This document shows positions 50,570-61,109 of a DNA stretch of 64,000 bases, in pieces. The translations under genes were made by a program, and so were the position numbers. Position 1 is the stretch's first letter. Each line of letters opens with the position of its first letter. Location: assembly GCA_039105265.1 (NCBI GenBank), contig JAPFFF010000028.1:310001-374000 (forward strand), given 5' to 3'. The notes beneath the pieces are model-generated. The model was not told where the DNA came from, ran no database searches, and saw only the letters and a program-made list of their open reading frames with translations. The stretch comes from Tritrichomonas musculus (lineage: Eukaryota; Parabasalia; Tritrichomonadida; Tritrichomonadidae).

Positions 50570-52969
50570 TTAATAAGGAATTTTTTCTTTGTGCTCTTTG
50601 ATCATCAATTCAACTTCTTTCATTTCTGAAGGTGATAATGAAGTCAATGTGTACTTGTTGCTTTCCATTCTATCAAGAATGTCTTTGAAACTTGGACGAG
50701 CGCTTGCATCCAAACTGCAGCAATCACTGATCAATTGCTTTGCAAATGATGTGATTTTCTCAGGAATTGCAAATTTTTTACCTTTGAAAATATCACCAAT
50801 TTTAATGGATGACAAGTCTCCATTATTCAAGACGAAGAAGACCAAGACACCGAATGAGTAAACGTCCACTTTTTCATCGTATTCTTCTTCGTTGATATTT
50901 TCAGGTGCCATGAATTTCTGTGTGCCGACACCTCTAGTTTTTGACTGTTCTTCAACTGTCATCAATTTTGAGATTCCAAAATCGCATATTTTGATTGTGC
51001 CATCGCTTGCAATCAGGATGTTTGAAGGCTTCAGATCTCTGTGGATGATTTGCTTGAAGTGGACGTACTTCATTCCTTCGGCAATTTGGTATATAAAGAA
51101 GACAGTTTGGACGTTTGAGAGTGATTTGTTACAGACAGCATCATCGAGGTTTTCACTGCAAAACTCAAGCAGAATGCTTGGAGGATGTTTTGCATCGCTG
51201 AAGAAGAAGCCATAAGTATTCAGGATGTTTGGATGCTTGAGCATGCTTAATAGCTCGTACTCTCTGAGAAATGACTGGAAGTCTTTGTGAACGGACTTTT
51301 TGGAAATCATTTCTTTGAGTGCGTATATTTCCTTCTTGAAGACTTTGTAAACACGTCCTCCGCCACCGGATCCGATTTCTTCAATTTTTTCGAGGTCATT
51401 GATTGCCTCTGAATCAAGGATTTCGATTTGATTGCTGCTTGGCTGCTGAGTATTGCTATCTTTGCTGTCTGCGGACTTTTTCTTTGCATCATTCTTGATC
51501 TTGTTGAATTGCTCATTGCTAAGTTCATGTGTGCTGATGGAATCATCACCAGTGAGCGCTTGAAGAAGTTCGTTTAATTTTGACGAGTCATCAAGTAGCC
51601 TAGAAAGCACAGAATCAACTTCCGATGGATCATGATAAGAACTGGGCAAATTCTTTGCAACAGATACACCTATTTTCTTCAAATATGCAGCTTCTGAGCA
51701 TAACTCATCGATTTTGTCTTCAGTGAGTTCATCATATCGGATATCTTCTAGAGGCATACATTCAATAGCACCAGCCAACCGACAAATTTTCAATTGAGTA
51801 TTTTTTAGATCATTTTTAAGTTTTTCATTCTCTTCTTTCAATTTAGAGATTGACTCTTGAAGGCCTTCACTAGTTGCATCTGATTCTATTCCCGTCTTCT
51901 CCCTGATAGTTCTGTTTGGCGTGTTTGGAGGCGGTTCAGTGCCAATAAAGGCAACTGATATTGCACAGCCTGCAATGCAGAATGTTGCGCCACTTTTGAT
52001 CGTTGTTTCAGTCGGAGAAAAAACACATTCATCACTTTTTGAGATGAAAAGCTGACCAAATTTATTTGTTCCACAAGCCAGCACCAATCCTTCTTCTGTG
52101 ATGAAAAGTGAGTGGCTGAATCCAGCAGAAACAGATTTAATTTTGTATTTTTGAAGGGTTGATCTTATTTCTGTGAATTGTGGCACTGATTGAAATCGCG
52201 CACCTATTCCAAGTTGGCCATTATAATTTGATCCACATCCATATACGAGTCCGTCTTTAGTAACCGCCAAAATGTGATCGTTTGTGCCTGAAATTTCGGT
52301 TATTTCAACTTCTTTGAGTTCTTCAACTAAATTGAATTCTATATTTTTTGCGCCCAAGGGCGAACAGTAGACTTTGCCACTCGTTCCAAGAGCATAAATG
52401 AAAGATTTGCAGAATGCAATGTCAACCGCTTTTTCATTTTCTGGGAGAAGTGACGGTTGGATAATTGGATCGTACAATTTGTTAAAATTGTTAATTATAA
52501 TAAAGATAGAACCATTGGAATCAATTGCCGCAGCTGAACAATGACCACCAAAAAGATATTTTGGATTTTGACCATTTATGCTGACAAAATATGGCATTTG
52601 ATATTTATCATTGTAACTATAAACAAGTTGGTTGTTTTCATTTTCCCCTTTTGAAATGAGATATAACGTGTAAGCTCTGCCACAAACAGCGGATATAAAA
52701 TCATATTTTTTACCTGTCTTATCTGTCAAATTAAATATTTCTGGTTTATTAAATATTTTTTTGTCATAAAATCCATTAATTTGATTTTTTTGGTTTGATC
52801 CTACTCCAAAACATTGCTTCTCTTTTGAAATCCAAACTGAATGATTATAGTCTGCAGAAAAAGATAAGAGAGAGGGAATGTAAAGGCTTGAATCGCAAGG
52901 AGGATAAATAGAACTTTTATCCGAAGTAAATCCAAAACGATAACACTCGTTTGATCCACAAATTTTCAT
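50570..52969 (-). CDS. RCC1-repeat protein kinase (RCC1 - coiled coil - kinase)
   Basis: The product is 799 residues. RCC1-type propeller repeats fill about 1-350, with the pattern G....(V)(Y)(G)CGSN..GQLG and HSLFITEEGLVLACGTNKFGQL. A short coiled coil lies at about 365-395 (ESISKLKEENEKLKNDLKNTQ). A Ser-rich linker leads to a complete kinase at about 525-790: glycine loop GSGGGGRV, Lys in IYALKEM, IIHRDLKPSNIL (about 642), CDFGISK (about 663), MAPE and DVYSFGVLVF. All catalytic residues are present; the loop motif HRDLKPSN puts it in the TKL/NEK-like space. RCC1 propellers bind small GTPases, chromatin or other proteins, so it may be a regulated kinase in cytosol or nucleus. In animal NEK8/NEK9 the kinase comes before the RCC1 domain; here the order is reversed. 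Confidence 0.93.
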   Translation of the reverse strand: MKICGSNECYRFGFTSDKSSIYPPCDSSLYIPSLLSFSADYNHSVWISKEKQCFGVGSNQKNQINGFYDKKIFNKPEIFNLTDKTGKKYDFISAVCGRAYTLYLISKGENENNQLVYSYNDKYQMPYFVSINGQNPKYLFGGHCSAAAIDSNGSIFIIINNFNKLYDPIIQPSLLPENEKAVDIAFCKSFIYALGTSGKVYCSPLGAKNIEFNLVEELKEVEITEISGTNDHILAVTKDGLVYGCGSNYNGQLGIGARFQSVPQFTEIRSTLQKYKIKSVSAGFSHSLFITEEGLVLACGTNKFGQLFISKSDECVFSPTETTIKSGATFCIAGCAISVAFIGTEPPPNTPNRTIREKTGIESDATSEGLQESISKLKEENEKLKNDLKNTQLKICRLAGAIECMPLEDIRYDELTEDKIDELCSEAAYLKKIGVSVAKNLPSSYHDPSEVDSVLSRLLDDSSKLNELLQALTGDDSISTHELSNEQFNKIKNDAKKKSADSKDSNTQQPSSNQIEILDSEAINDLEKIEEIGSGGGGRVYKVFKKEIYALKEMISKKSVHKDFQSFLREYELLSMLKHPNILNTYGFFFSDAKHPPSILLEFCSENLDDAVCNKSLSNVQTVFFIYQIAEGMKYVHFKQIIHRDLKPSNILIASDGTIKICDFGISKLMTVEEQSKTRGVGTQKFMAPENINEEEYDEKVDVYSFGVLVFFVLNNGDLSSIKIGDIFKGKKFAIPEKITSFAKQLISDCCSLDASARPSFKDILDRMESNKYTLTSLSPSEMKEVELMIKEHKEKIPY

Positions 52970-54789
52970 TTATTGTCTAAACTTAAAACCAAAAGGCAGA
53001 CCACCATTTTTCCTTTCAAATTTCTCTGACATATTTTTTTCCTTTCATTTTTTAAAATATTGAACTTTTTATCTCAAATTAATTTTTTCTGTTTTATTTT
53101 GGCTGTGTTTGATAAATTATTTTCTTACTTTTTTTATCTCAAATCTTTTTTTTTCAAAATAATTATATCCTATAATTTATAAGATAATTAAAGTGTTTAT
53201 ATTATTATTTAATTTTATTGATATATTTATAAATATAAAAATAGATAATATTTAATTTATTTATTATTTTAAATAATATATTTTATAAATTTGTATCTGT
53301 AAGAATTTAATTGAATGCTAAAAAATGAATATCTTATATATAAAAAGCTTTTTGCATATATTAGCTATAATTAAATATTATATAATTAATTATATTAATT
53401 TTAAATCCTAAATCCTATTTTAATAATTGATATATATATGTATATATTCGTTTTTTATTTTAAAAAAATTGAATAAATGAGTTATAACTTAATTTGAATT
53501 TGGAATAATTAAAACTTCTTGTTTGAAAATGTCGCTTAACTAAATGCATCTGCTGTAGAGTTTGATGATCTAATACAACAACACAGCCAACAATATTTGA
53601 TTATATGATAAATTTTCTTTCCAAAATACCGCAACTACCGCAAGATGATTGAAAAAAAAAAAAATATTATAATGTATTGCCTAAAATGCAATAAATCTCA
53701 AAATACACAAAAGATACATCTCGAAAAACGCATTTTTCCAAAATTAGGAGAAAATAAATATTGGCGAAATTCTCTTTAAATATCACGATTTCTATTTCCA
53801 AATTGTTCATTTATTCCATAAAATTATCAATATTTTCTATTTTTAACCATTTTGCACCAAAATATTACATAATTTTGAAAATTTCTCAAAAAATTTTAAT
53901 TCAATCGGAAAGGCGCAAATATAAATTTTAATTTCTCTGATATTTTGGAACACTTTTTAGCAAATTCTTACTTGGATTAAATGATGGAAGACATTTCTTT
54001 TCATCTTTTTTATTTTTCATTCAATAAAAAAATCTTTTTATTCAATTTTTTTATTTTTTTTGCATTGAAAAATGCAAAATTGAGACGAATCAAAACTCAG
54101 ACCATTAATTGAATGGAAAAGTGTTCTAAATTGAGAAGACGAAAAATAAAATAACCGCTCAAAAGGCCAATATAAGGTTGAAAGTGGTCCGACTTTTGAC
54201 TCCCAGTTTAATTTTTTTTTGTCAGATTCTTAAAACTGCCTTTATCTTTATATTTATAAATGTATTGAAAGAAATTATCTATTTATTATATATTATATTT
54301 ATATTTATAATTATTGATATTAAACTATTACTAAAGAGACTATAAATTTTAATAGTATGGTATTATTTTACAAAATACCAAATAATTCTTGTCGATATTG
54401 CCAAACAGATGATGATTCTCCATAAAATATGTAATATTTGCCAAGATATGAAATTAAAAAACAGAATTAACTGATTAAGCATAACTAAAGAGAATGCTTT
54501 GTGACAAGCATTTTATAATATATATATATATATATATATATTGCCAATTGAGTGATATCAAACTGCTTATTTTGAACGATAATATCAGGTGTAAGTTGCA
54601 AAGATCATTTGTTGCCATGTCAAAGTTTCATGGGAAATTTTTAAAATCACATTGTAATTTTTTATATCCATTATGAATTGGTTATTATAAACATTTTTTT
54701 ACTTTAATATCTTAGATTTTTCATTGAGATTTGATTATTACAACCAAATAAATATAGAAATTATACGTTAAAAATTTGCCTGTACTTAT
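52970..54789. other. Long intergenic region
   Basis: About 1.8 kb without a supported gene. It is very AT-rich, with a TA microsatellite at about 54516-54541. A 60-codon frame at 54494 spans the microsatellite and is not credible. It presumably contains the RCC1-kinase promoter (minus strand, near 52970-53100). Confidence 0.45.
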
Positions 54790-57254
54790 TTTAGGTACTT
54801 CTACTCAACTTGGATTTAATATTACTCAAGCAGATGGGAATGCATATAAAAACATAGTTCTGTTTGTGCAGCAGATAAAACTGGCTTCTTAATTAAGAGT
54901 AAAGTTGAATATATTACTCAAGCAGATGGGAATGCATATAAAAACATAGTAATTAGTGATTGTACGCTTATTTTTAAAGATGTTGAAGATGGATGCATTG
55001 CAATTAAAGTTTCTCTACCTGATAAAAATCTTTATATATCAAATTGTACATTTGCCAAATGTTACCTGACTGATAGATCAAATGTATGGTCTAATACTAT
55101 TGGCATAGGTGATATAATTAATGTTATTATATCAAATTGCAGTTTTATTGAATGTGGAATAAATAATGAATACAATGAAGGTGGACACGTTATCGGAATA
55201 TTTGGAAATTATTATACATATTGTATAATTGAAAATTGTTCATTTACTTCATCAACAGCTGTAATATTCATTTATACAGACAATATATCAGTTACCAATT
55301 GTTTATTCGACAAATGTGGTAGAAATATATTTGAAGTTCATAGAGTTAGTCTAGAAAGTAGAGGATTTGAATTAATTGATAATCGTTTTGTCAATTGTTA
55401 CTACGGTGGCCTAATTCATTCAGCTCGATGTACAGCAAAATAAAAACCAAAAATTATAGGAAATGTTTTTGAAAATGTTAATACAAATGATCCAAATATT
55501 ATATATAAATATGCATTTTGCTTTTTATATGAAGAAGAAGTGAGTATAATATTTGATAACAATACTTTTATTAATTTTAATGTAACTTATGGAGGAATTG
55601 GATTAATTATATCAGAAGAAATGCCATCTGGAATTGATAGACAAGTAAATTTGACTTTCAATAATTGCTTTTCATTAATAATAATCAAAGTTCAAATGGT
55701 GGAGCGTTTTGCTCAACAACAGATCAAAATAAAGGTTATCTTAATTATTTCTTTGAAAATTGTTACTTTGAGAATAACGAAGTTAATGAAAGTGGTGGTG
55801 TTTTATACATTTCAAATAAATTAAATGTAATTATTCATAAATGCTCATTTATGAGAAATAAAGCGAATGAATATGGAGGAGCTCTATGTATAGTGTCAAG
55901 CGATAATGAAAATCAAATGAGATATTGTGAGATAACTAATTGCATTTTTAATTCGAACAAAGGAAAAGATGGATTTGCCATATAAGTAAGAAATGATACA
56001 GTTGGAACATTATTTAACATAACTGAAAATGCTTTTATTAATAATTATAATAAAGAAACAATAAATGATGCTACGATTATTACATATGAATTTTGTAATT
56101 TGTGACGTCATGAAATAATAAATGAGAATGAATTTACTAATCAAGAAGAAGGAGCTGATATTAATGTAAACATTTTTGCTTGCGTTTTTAATGATGTAGC
56201 AATTACTTCTTCAGATGAAATCACATCTAATGATATTGATATTGAAACCAGCGATGAACTATCAAGCAGCGAACATGATAAAACTATAGATATTTCATCC
56301 GAAAGCGATTCTTCTGAAATAATTTTGGATGTATCATCTGATATTTATTCATCAGAAACAGAATCTATTGAAACGAGTGAAATAAAATCAGCAGAATATG
56401 AATCTTCCATTGAATATGATTCAAGTGATGCTAGTTCATCTGAAGTGGAATCTTTTGAAGCAAGTGAAGATTCTTCAGTCATTTCTGAATCTTTAGATTC
56501 AATTGAAACAAGTAAAGATTCATCAATTGATTCTGAGTCTTCAAGTGCAGAATCAGATGAGATAAGTGAAAGTATTCCAATACAATACGATACATCCAGT
56601 TTTGAGTCAATTGAAACCAGCGAATATGGTTCAAATAGTTTTGCTTCATTCGAAGGTGATTCATCAGAAAAAAGTTTAGATTTATCAATTAACATTTATG
56701 AGTTTATTGATGCAAGCGAAGAACAATCAACTAATAATGATGAACATGAGTCATCTGAAGCAAGTGTTGATTCTTTAACAAATAACGAATTACCAGGTTT
56801 TCCAACTGATGATGAACAATCAGAATCATCCAAATATGAATCATCAAACAATGATTCTACAGAAACCAAATTACTAGAAGGACCAACAAGTTATACTGAA
56901 TTTATTAAATATACAGAAACAATCACAAAAATCTCACAGATTGAAACAAAAATTGTATTTTCTTATTCATCTCAATTTTCAAATGTAATTGGTAGCAATG
57001 TTTCAAATGATAAAAATAAGATAAGTACAGCTCCCATCATAGGAATTGTTTGTGGAATTTTGGTAGTTTTGATTGTTGCTTCAACAATTGTTATTATTTG
57101 GGTTAAGAAGCAAAAAAATCAAATAAAACGACTAAACAAATCCTTATCAAAAAAGGACATCTCATCACCTGAAACAAAAGGAAGTAAGTCAAGTTTTGAG
57201 CAGAATTCGATTACAATAGATGACGAAGAAATGGATTTAGACTTTTGGCTATAA
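54790..57254 (+). pseudogene. Decayed Pmp-like surface protein with C-terminal transmembrane anchor
   Basis: The frames read a right-handed beta-helix of the polymorphic membrane protein kind: ISNCTFAKC, ISNCSFIEC, IENCSFTSS, VTNCLFDKC, FENCYFENNEVNESGGVLYI, HKCSFMRNKANEYGGALCI. A Ser/Glu/Asp-rich stalk (56280-56900) follows. Near the end a transmembrane segment IIGIVCGILVVLIVASTIVIIW and a basic cytosolic tail with KKQKNQIKR complete a type I surface protein. At least three in-frame stops and one frame change interrupt it, and the 5' end with signal peptide is missing. The last 309 codons (56325-57254) are open. A 40-bp piece is repeated at 54819-54858 and 54911-54950. Trichomonad Pmp-like proteins are candidate adhesins, but this copy looks dead. 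Confidence 0.8.
54819..54950. repeat. 40-bp direct repeat inside the Pmp pseudogene
   Basis: ATATTACTCAAGCAGATGGG and the next 20 bases occur at 54819-54858 and again at 54911-54950. The exact match shows a recent local duplication in what is otherwise decayed sequence. Confidence 0.85.
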
Positions 57255-58019
57255 TTGTTATAATTCAACAAATATTTCTTTTATTAGAATAAAGTTAAAT
57301 TTGGAAAAATCTGATTTTGAACTTTTTAAATTGATTTATCCAAAAGAAGATCAAAATGCTAAATTTATGAATCAAGTTTATTAATTTTAAATTTCTATAT
57401 TTTTTATTTATTTTTGACAATTAGAAATCATTGTTTTCCTTCAATTTATACTTTGCAAACTCCATCACGAACAATCCCGAGTTGAACGTTGATGAAGGAA
57501 TAACATAAAAAAATATTCATCTGTTAACAGATGAAGAAAAGCAACGTCGAAAGACAATCCTCGGCGTCTTTCGTCACAAGATTGCGTGATGGAGTTTGCA
57601 ATCTTTGTTGGCGACAACAAATAAGTTATATTTGAATTTTCAAGGCTGCTTTGAACTTCTTCATTGACGAGTTTAGCCTTTTCTTTATCGTTTCAAACTA
57701 GTCGATGGCTTCATCAAGTCGTTGAGTGTTATTGTCACTAATTAAGTTCGTCTTCGAAACCTTCCAGATTGTCTCGATTCAAACAATAACTTGATCCTCG
57801 CACGAAAACTCTTCCTTACTACTATAAGTCTTTGCATCAAAAAAAAAAAAAAAAAAAAGCTCTCAATTTTTATGTGCCTTTTTCTCTGGAACGAGCAAGG
57901 ATTTTTTTTTTTTTTTTTAAAAAAAAGCTCTTGAACAAAAGAACCTGTATGTTATATATATATATATAAATCAAGAAATTTTAAAATATGTCTCCCCTCA
58001 ATCAAATATGAAAAAGAAT
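57255..58019. other. Spacer with strong cruciform-forming symmetry
   Basis: Contains a 17-bp inverted repeat TTGCAAACTCCATCACG (57453-57469) and its complement (57585-57601), a 20-bp perfect palindrome TTCATCTGTTAACAGATGAA (57516-57535) and an inner hairpin CGAAAGAC/GTCTTTCG (57548-57573). From about 57650 to 57810 the minus strand reads like a decayed coiled-coil coding piece (SKTNLISDNNTQRLDEAID, stop, FETIKKRLNSSMKKFK). A- and T-runs lie at 57839-57858 and 57902-57919. Confidence 0.6.
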
Positions 58020-61000
58020 TTACAGTCTAGTAACTTTTGCATTTGATGGTAAAGCTTTCCATCCAATTTCAGTTACAGAAGAAGGAATTGTGATTTGTGT
58101 TAATGATGAACATTCAGAGAATGCACAATATCCAATTTTAGTTACAGAAGAAGGAATTGTGATTTGTGTTAATGATGAACATCCAGAGAATGCATAAGAT
58201 CCAATTTCAGTTACAGAAGAAGGAATTGTGATTTGTGTTAATGATGAACATCCAGAGAATGCATAAGATCCAATTTCAGTTACAGAAGAAGGAATTGTGA
58301 TTTGTGTTAATGATGAACATTTAGAGAATGCATAAGATCCAATTTCAGTTACAGAAGAAGGAATTGTGATTTGTGTTAATGATGAACATTCAGAGAATGC
58401 ACAAGATCCAATTTTAGTTACAGAAGAAGGAATTGTGATTTGTGTTAATGATGAACATTTAGAGAATGCATAAGATCCAATTTCAGTTACAGAAGAAGGA
58501 ATTGTGATTTGTGTTAATGATGAACATTCAGAGAATGCATAAGATCCAATTTTAGTTACAGAAGAAGGAATTGTGATTTGTGTTAATGATGAACATCCAG
58601 AGAATGCATAAGATCCAATTTTAGTTACAGAAGAAGGAATTGTGATTTGTGTTAATGATGAACATTTAGAGAATGCATAAGATCCAATTTCAGTTACAGA
58701 AGAAGGAATTGTGATTTGTGTTAATGATGAACATTTAGAGAATGCATAAGATCCAATTTCAGTTACAGAAGAAGGAATTGTGATTTGTGTTAATGATGAA
58801 CATTCAGAGAATGCACAATATCCAATTTTAGTTACAGAAGAAGGAATTGTGATTTGTGTTAATGATGAACATCCAGAGAATGCACAATCTCCAATTTTAG
58901 TTACAGAAGAAGGAATTGTGATTTGTGTTAATGATGAACATCCAGAGAATGCATAAGATCCAATTTTAGTTACAGAAGAAGGAATTGTGATTTGTGTTAA
59001 TGATGAACATTTAGAGAATGCATAAGATCCAATTTCAGTTACAGAAGAAGGAATTGTGATTTGTGTTAATGATGAACATTTAGAGAATGCACAATATCCA
59101 ATTTCAGTTACAGAAGAAGGAATTGTGATTTGTGTTAATGATGAACATCCAGAGAATGCATAAGATCCAATTTTAGTTACAGAAGAAGGAATTGTGATTT
59201 GTGTTAATGATGAACATTTAGAGAATGCATAAGATCCAATTTCAGTTACAGAAGAAGGAATTGTGATTTGTGTTAATGATGAACATCCAGAGAATGCATA
59301 AGATCCAATTTTAGTTACAGAAGAAGGAATTGTGATTTGTGTTAATAATGAGCATTTATATAAATTGACCCAAAGAAGTGTATCGTAAATTTCACTTTTT
59401 GGGTTTGATTTATATACAAGAAATTTTTCTTCAATATAATTTATTCTTTTTTCTTGGCATGGATAAATTATTATTTTATTTAAAAGGGAACATTTAGAGA
59501 ATGCCTCACATCCAATTTTAGTTACAGAAGAAGGAATTGTGATTTGTGTTAATGATGAACATTTAGAGAATGCACAATCTCCAATTTCAGTTACAGAAGA
59601 AGGAATTGTGATTTGTGTTAATGATGAACATTTAGAGAATGCACAATCTCCAATTTTAGTTACAGAAGAAGGAATTGTGATTTGTGTTAATGATGAACAT
59701 CCAGAGAATGCACAATATCCAATTTCAGTTACAGAAGAAGAAATTAATATTTTTTCTAAAGAATGACAATCTTTGAATGAACCTCGATTACATTTACTAG
59801 TGTATTTGACAGATTGATCAAGAAGAGCATAATTTATAGTATTATTATATATAAATTTATCTGTGAAATTAATTCCGGTTATAAAAATACCGATTTCAAT
59901 TTTTTGTTCTTTGTTTTTCATTTTTTTAAGCTTTGTCAAATATGAATATATAAATTCGAATAATTTGCTTGGATATTGGATATCAATATAAATAATTTTG
60001 AATGTATTAATTAATGAGACAAAATAGTCAAAACGCGATGAACCCTCTTGAAATAAAATGTTTGTTGCATCCTTTAATAAACGGATTTTCTCTAATTTCT
60101 CACCATTTACCATTATTTCATTATTATCAGCATTTAGAAGTTCTATATAATGCCCATTTTCATCTGCTTTGAGGCTTTTTAAATATTTGAGTATATTGAA
60201 TACATTTTTTAAGCATTCAGTAATTTGATCATTTTCAATATTATTTATTATATTCGTTATTAATTCCATTTGCGAAATAAATTGGAGTGCATTGAATCCA
60301 GAAAAAGTTGTAACTTTTTCAATAGACAATATTTGTTTATTTTGGATTTCATTTTCTTCTTTAAGTTTTTTAATTTGCTTTGCTTGAATTTTATTTTGGC
60401 TTTCAAGTTTATCAAAAAGTTTAGTATGTGCTTGATTTTTTTCTTGAAGACGTTTTAATTGAATTTTTAATTTTTCATTTTCTTCCTTGATTTCATCAAT
60501 AGGTGAAGCATCTTGTATAGATTCTGCGTATGATAAAACTTCTTCTGTGTCAACTCCATCTAAGAAATATTTATTAATGTCATATTCGTTTTCACTTTCA
60601 TTTCCTTCATAAACATCAATAATCCAGTTTTCATCATTGAATGCGAGCTTATTAAAAAGTTCTTCAAAAGTTGGTCTTTCATCAGGATTTTTTGACCAAC
60701 AAAGTTGAATCAAATTTTTGATAGACTCTTTAATAGATTCATCAAATATTGGACGTTCATTTTTTTCAATAACTTCAAAATTGAATGCATATTCGGTCAT
60801 ACCATTTATATTGGAATAGGGGATTTTATTAGTAACAACTTCATACATTAAAATACCAAAGGAATAAACGTCGGTTTTTTCATTGTATATGCTATTTTTG
60901 ATAGTTTCAGGTGACATATAAATTCTTGTGCCAACTGGTTGTATTGAACTCGTAGGTTTTCCCTTTTCAAGAAATTTTGAGAGGCCAAAATCAATAATAT

Positions 61001-61082
61001 GTGGCTGAAAATCATCATCTAATAGAATATTGCTTGGTTTAAGATCTCTATGAACGATATGTTTCTTATGTAGAAATGACAT
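58020..61082 (-). CDS. TKL-like kinase-LRR_5 protein, main part (kinase C-lobe to LRR array)
   Basis: 1020 codons in the same frame as the N-lobe piece at 61110-61502. It starts with IVHRDLKPSNILLDDD and IDFGLSKFL, then MSPETI and DVYSFGILMYEV. A coiled coil at about 195-265 (EENEKLKIQLKRLQEKNQAH) follows, then the unnamed cap module (FDYFVSLINTFKIIYIDIQYPSKLFEFI..KIEIGIFITG..GSFKDC), then about 22 LRR_5 units with the consensus CSSLTQITIPSSVTxIGxxAFS. One insert module (YIEEKFLVYKSNPKSEIYDTLLW) interrupts the array. Only a TAA at 61110-61112 parts it from its N-lobe, where kin have Gln or a similar residue before IILIGIAYGM. Either the gene is newly broken, or the stop is a sequencing error or read through. 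Without the N-lobe this part could not be an active kinase. Likely role: intracellular recognition and signalling; ligand unknown. Confidence 0.85.
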   Translation of the reverse strand: MSFLHKKHIVHRDLKPSNILLDDDFQPHIIDFGLSKFLEKGKPTSSIQPVGTRIYMSPETIKNSIYNEKTDVYSFGILMYEVVTNKIPYSNINGMTEYAFNFEVIEKNERPIFDESIKESIKNLIQLCWSKNPDERPTFEELFNKLAFNDENWIIDVYEGNESENEYDINKYFLDGVDTEEVLSYAESIQDASPIDEIKEENEKLKIQLKRLQEKNQAHTKLFDKLESQNKIQAKQIKKLKEENEIQNKQILSIEKVTTFSGFNALQFISQMELITNIINNIENDQITECLKNVFNILKYLKSLKADENGHYIELLNADNNEIMVNGEKLEKIRLLKDATNILFQEGSSRFDYFVSLINTFKIIYIDIQYPSKLFEFIYSYLTKLKKMKNKEQKIEIGIFITGINFTDKFIYNNTINYALLDQSVKYTSKCNRGSFKDCHSLEKILISSSVTEIGYCAFSGCSSLTQITIPSSVTKIGDCAFSKCSSLTQITIPSSVTEIGDCAFSKCSSLTQITIPSSVTKIGCEAFSKCSLLNKIIIYPCQEKRINYIEEKFLVYKSNPKSEIYDTLLWVNLYKCSLLTQITIPSSVTKIGSYAFSGCSSLTQITIPSSVTEIGSYAFSKCSSLTQITIPSSVTKIGSYAFSGCSSLTQITIPSSVTEIGYCAFSKCSSLTQITIPSSVTEIGSYAFSKCSSLTQITIPSSVTKIGSYAFSGCSSLTQITIPSSVTKIGDCAFSGCSSLTQITIPSSVTKIGYCAFSECSSLTQITIPSSVTEIGSYAFSKCSSLTQITIPSSVTEIGSYAFSKCSSLTQITIPSSVTKIGSYAFSGCSSLTQITIPSSVTKIGSYAFSECSSLTQITIPSSVTEIGSYAFSKCSSLTQITIPSSVTKIGSCAFSECSSLTQITIPSSVTEIGSYAFSKCSSLTQITIPSSVTEIGSYAFSGCSSLTQITIPSSVTEIGSYAFSGCSSLTQITIPSSVTKIGYCAFSECSSLTQITIPSSVTEIGWKALPSNAKVTRL
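58050..59740 (-). repeat. Tandem 69-bp repeats encoding LRR_5 units
   Basis: About 22 units of 69 bp (23 codons) are nearly identical in DNA. Variation is confined almost wholly to the codons for K/E-IG-(S/D/Y/C)(Y/C/E) and AFS(K/G/E). An insert module at about 59355-59490 divides the array into 4 units on the N-terminal side and about 18 on the C-terminal side. Such identity points to rapid expansion and homogenisation. Confidence 0.95.
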
Positions 61083-61109
61083 TCCGTATGCTATTCCAAT
61101 TAAAATGAT

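Noticed and set aside
54494-54676. 60-codon frame spanning the TA microsatellite
   Set aside because: Simple-sequence translation (YIYIYIY) with no protein-like features.
59539-59766. Plus-strand frame with repeated ICVNDEHLENAQSP
   Set aside because: Antisense of the 69-bp LRR repeats.
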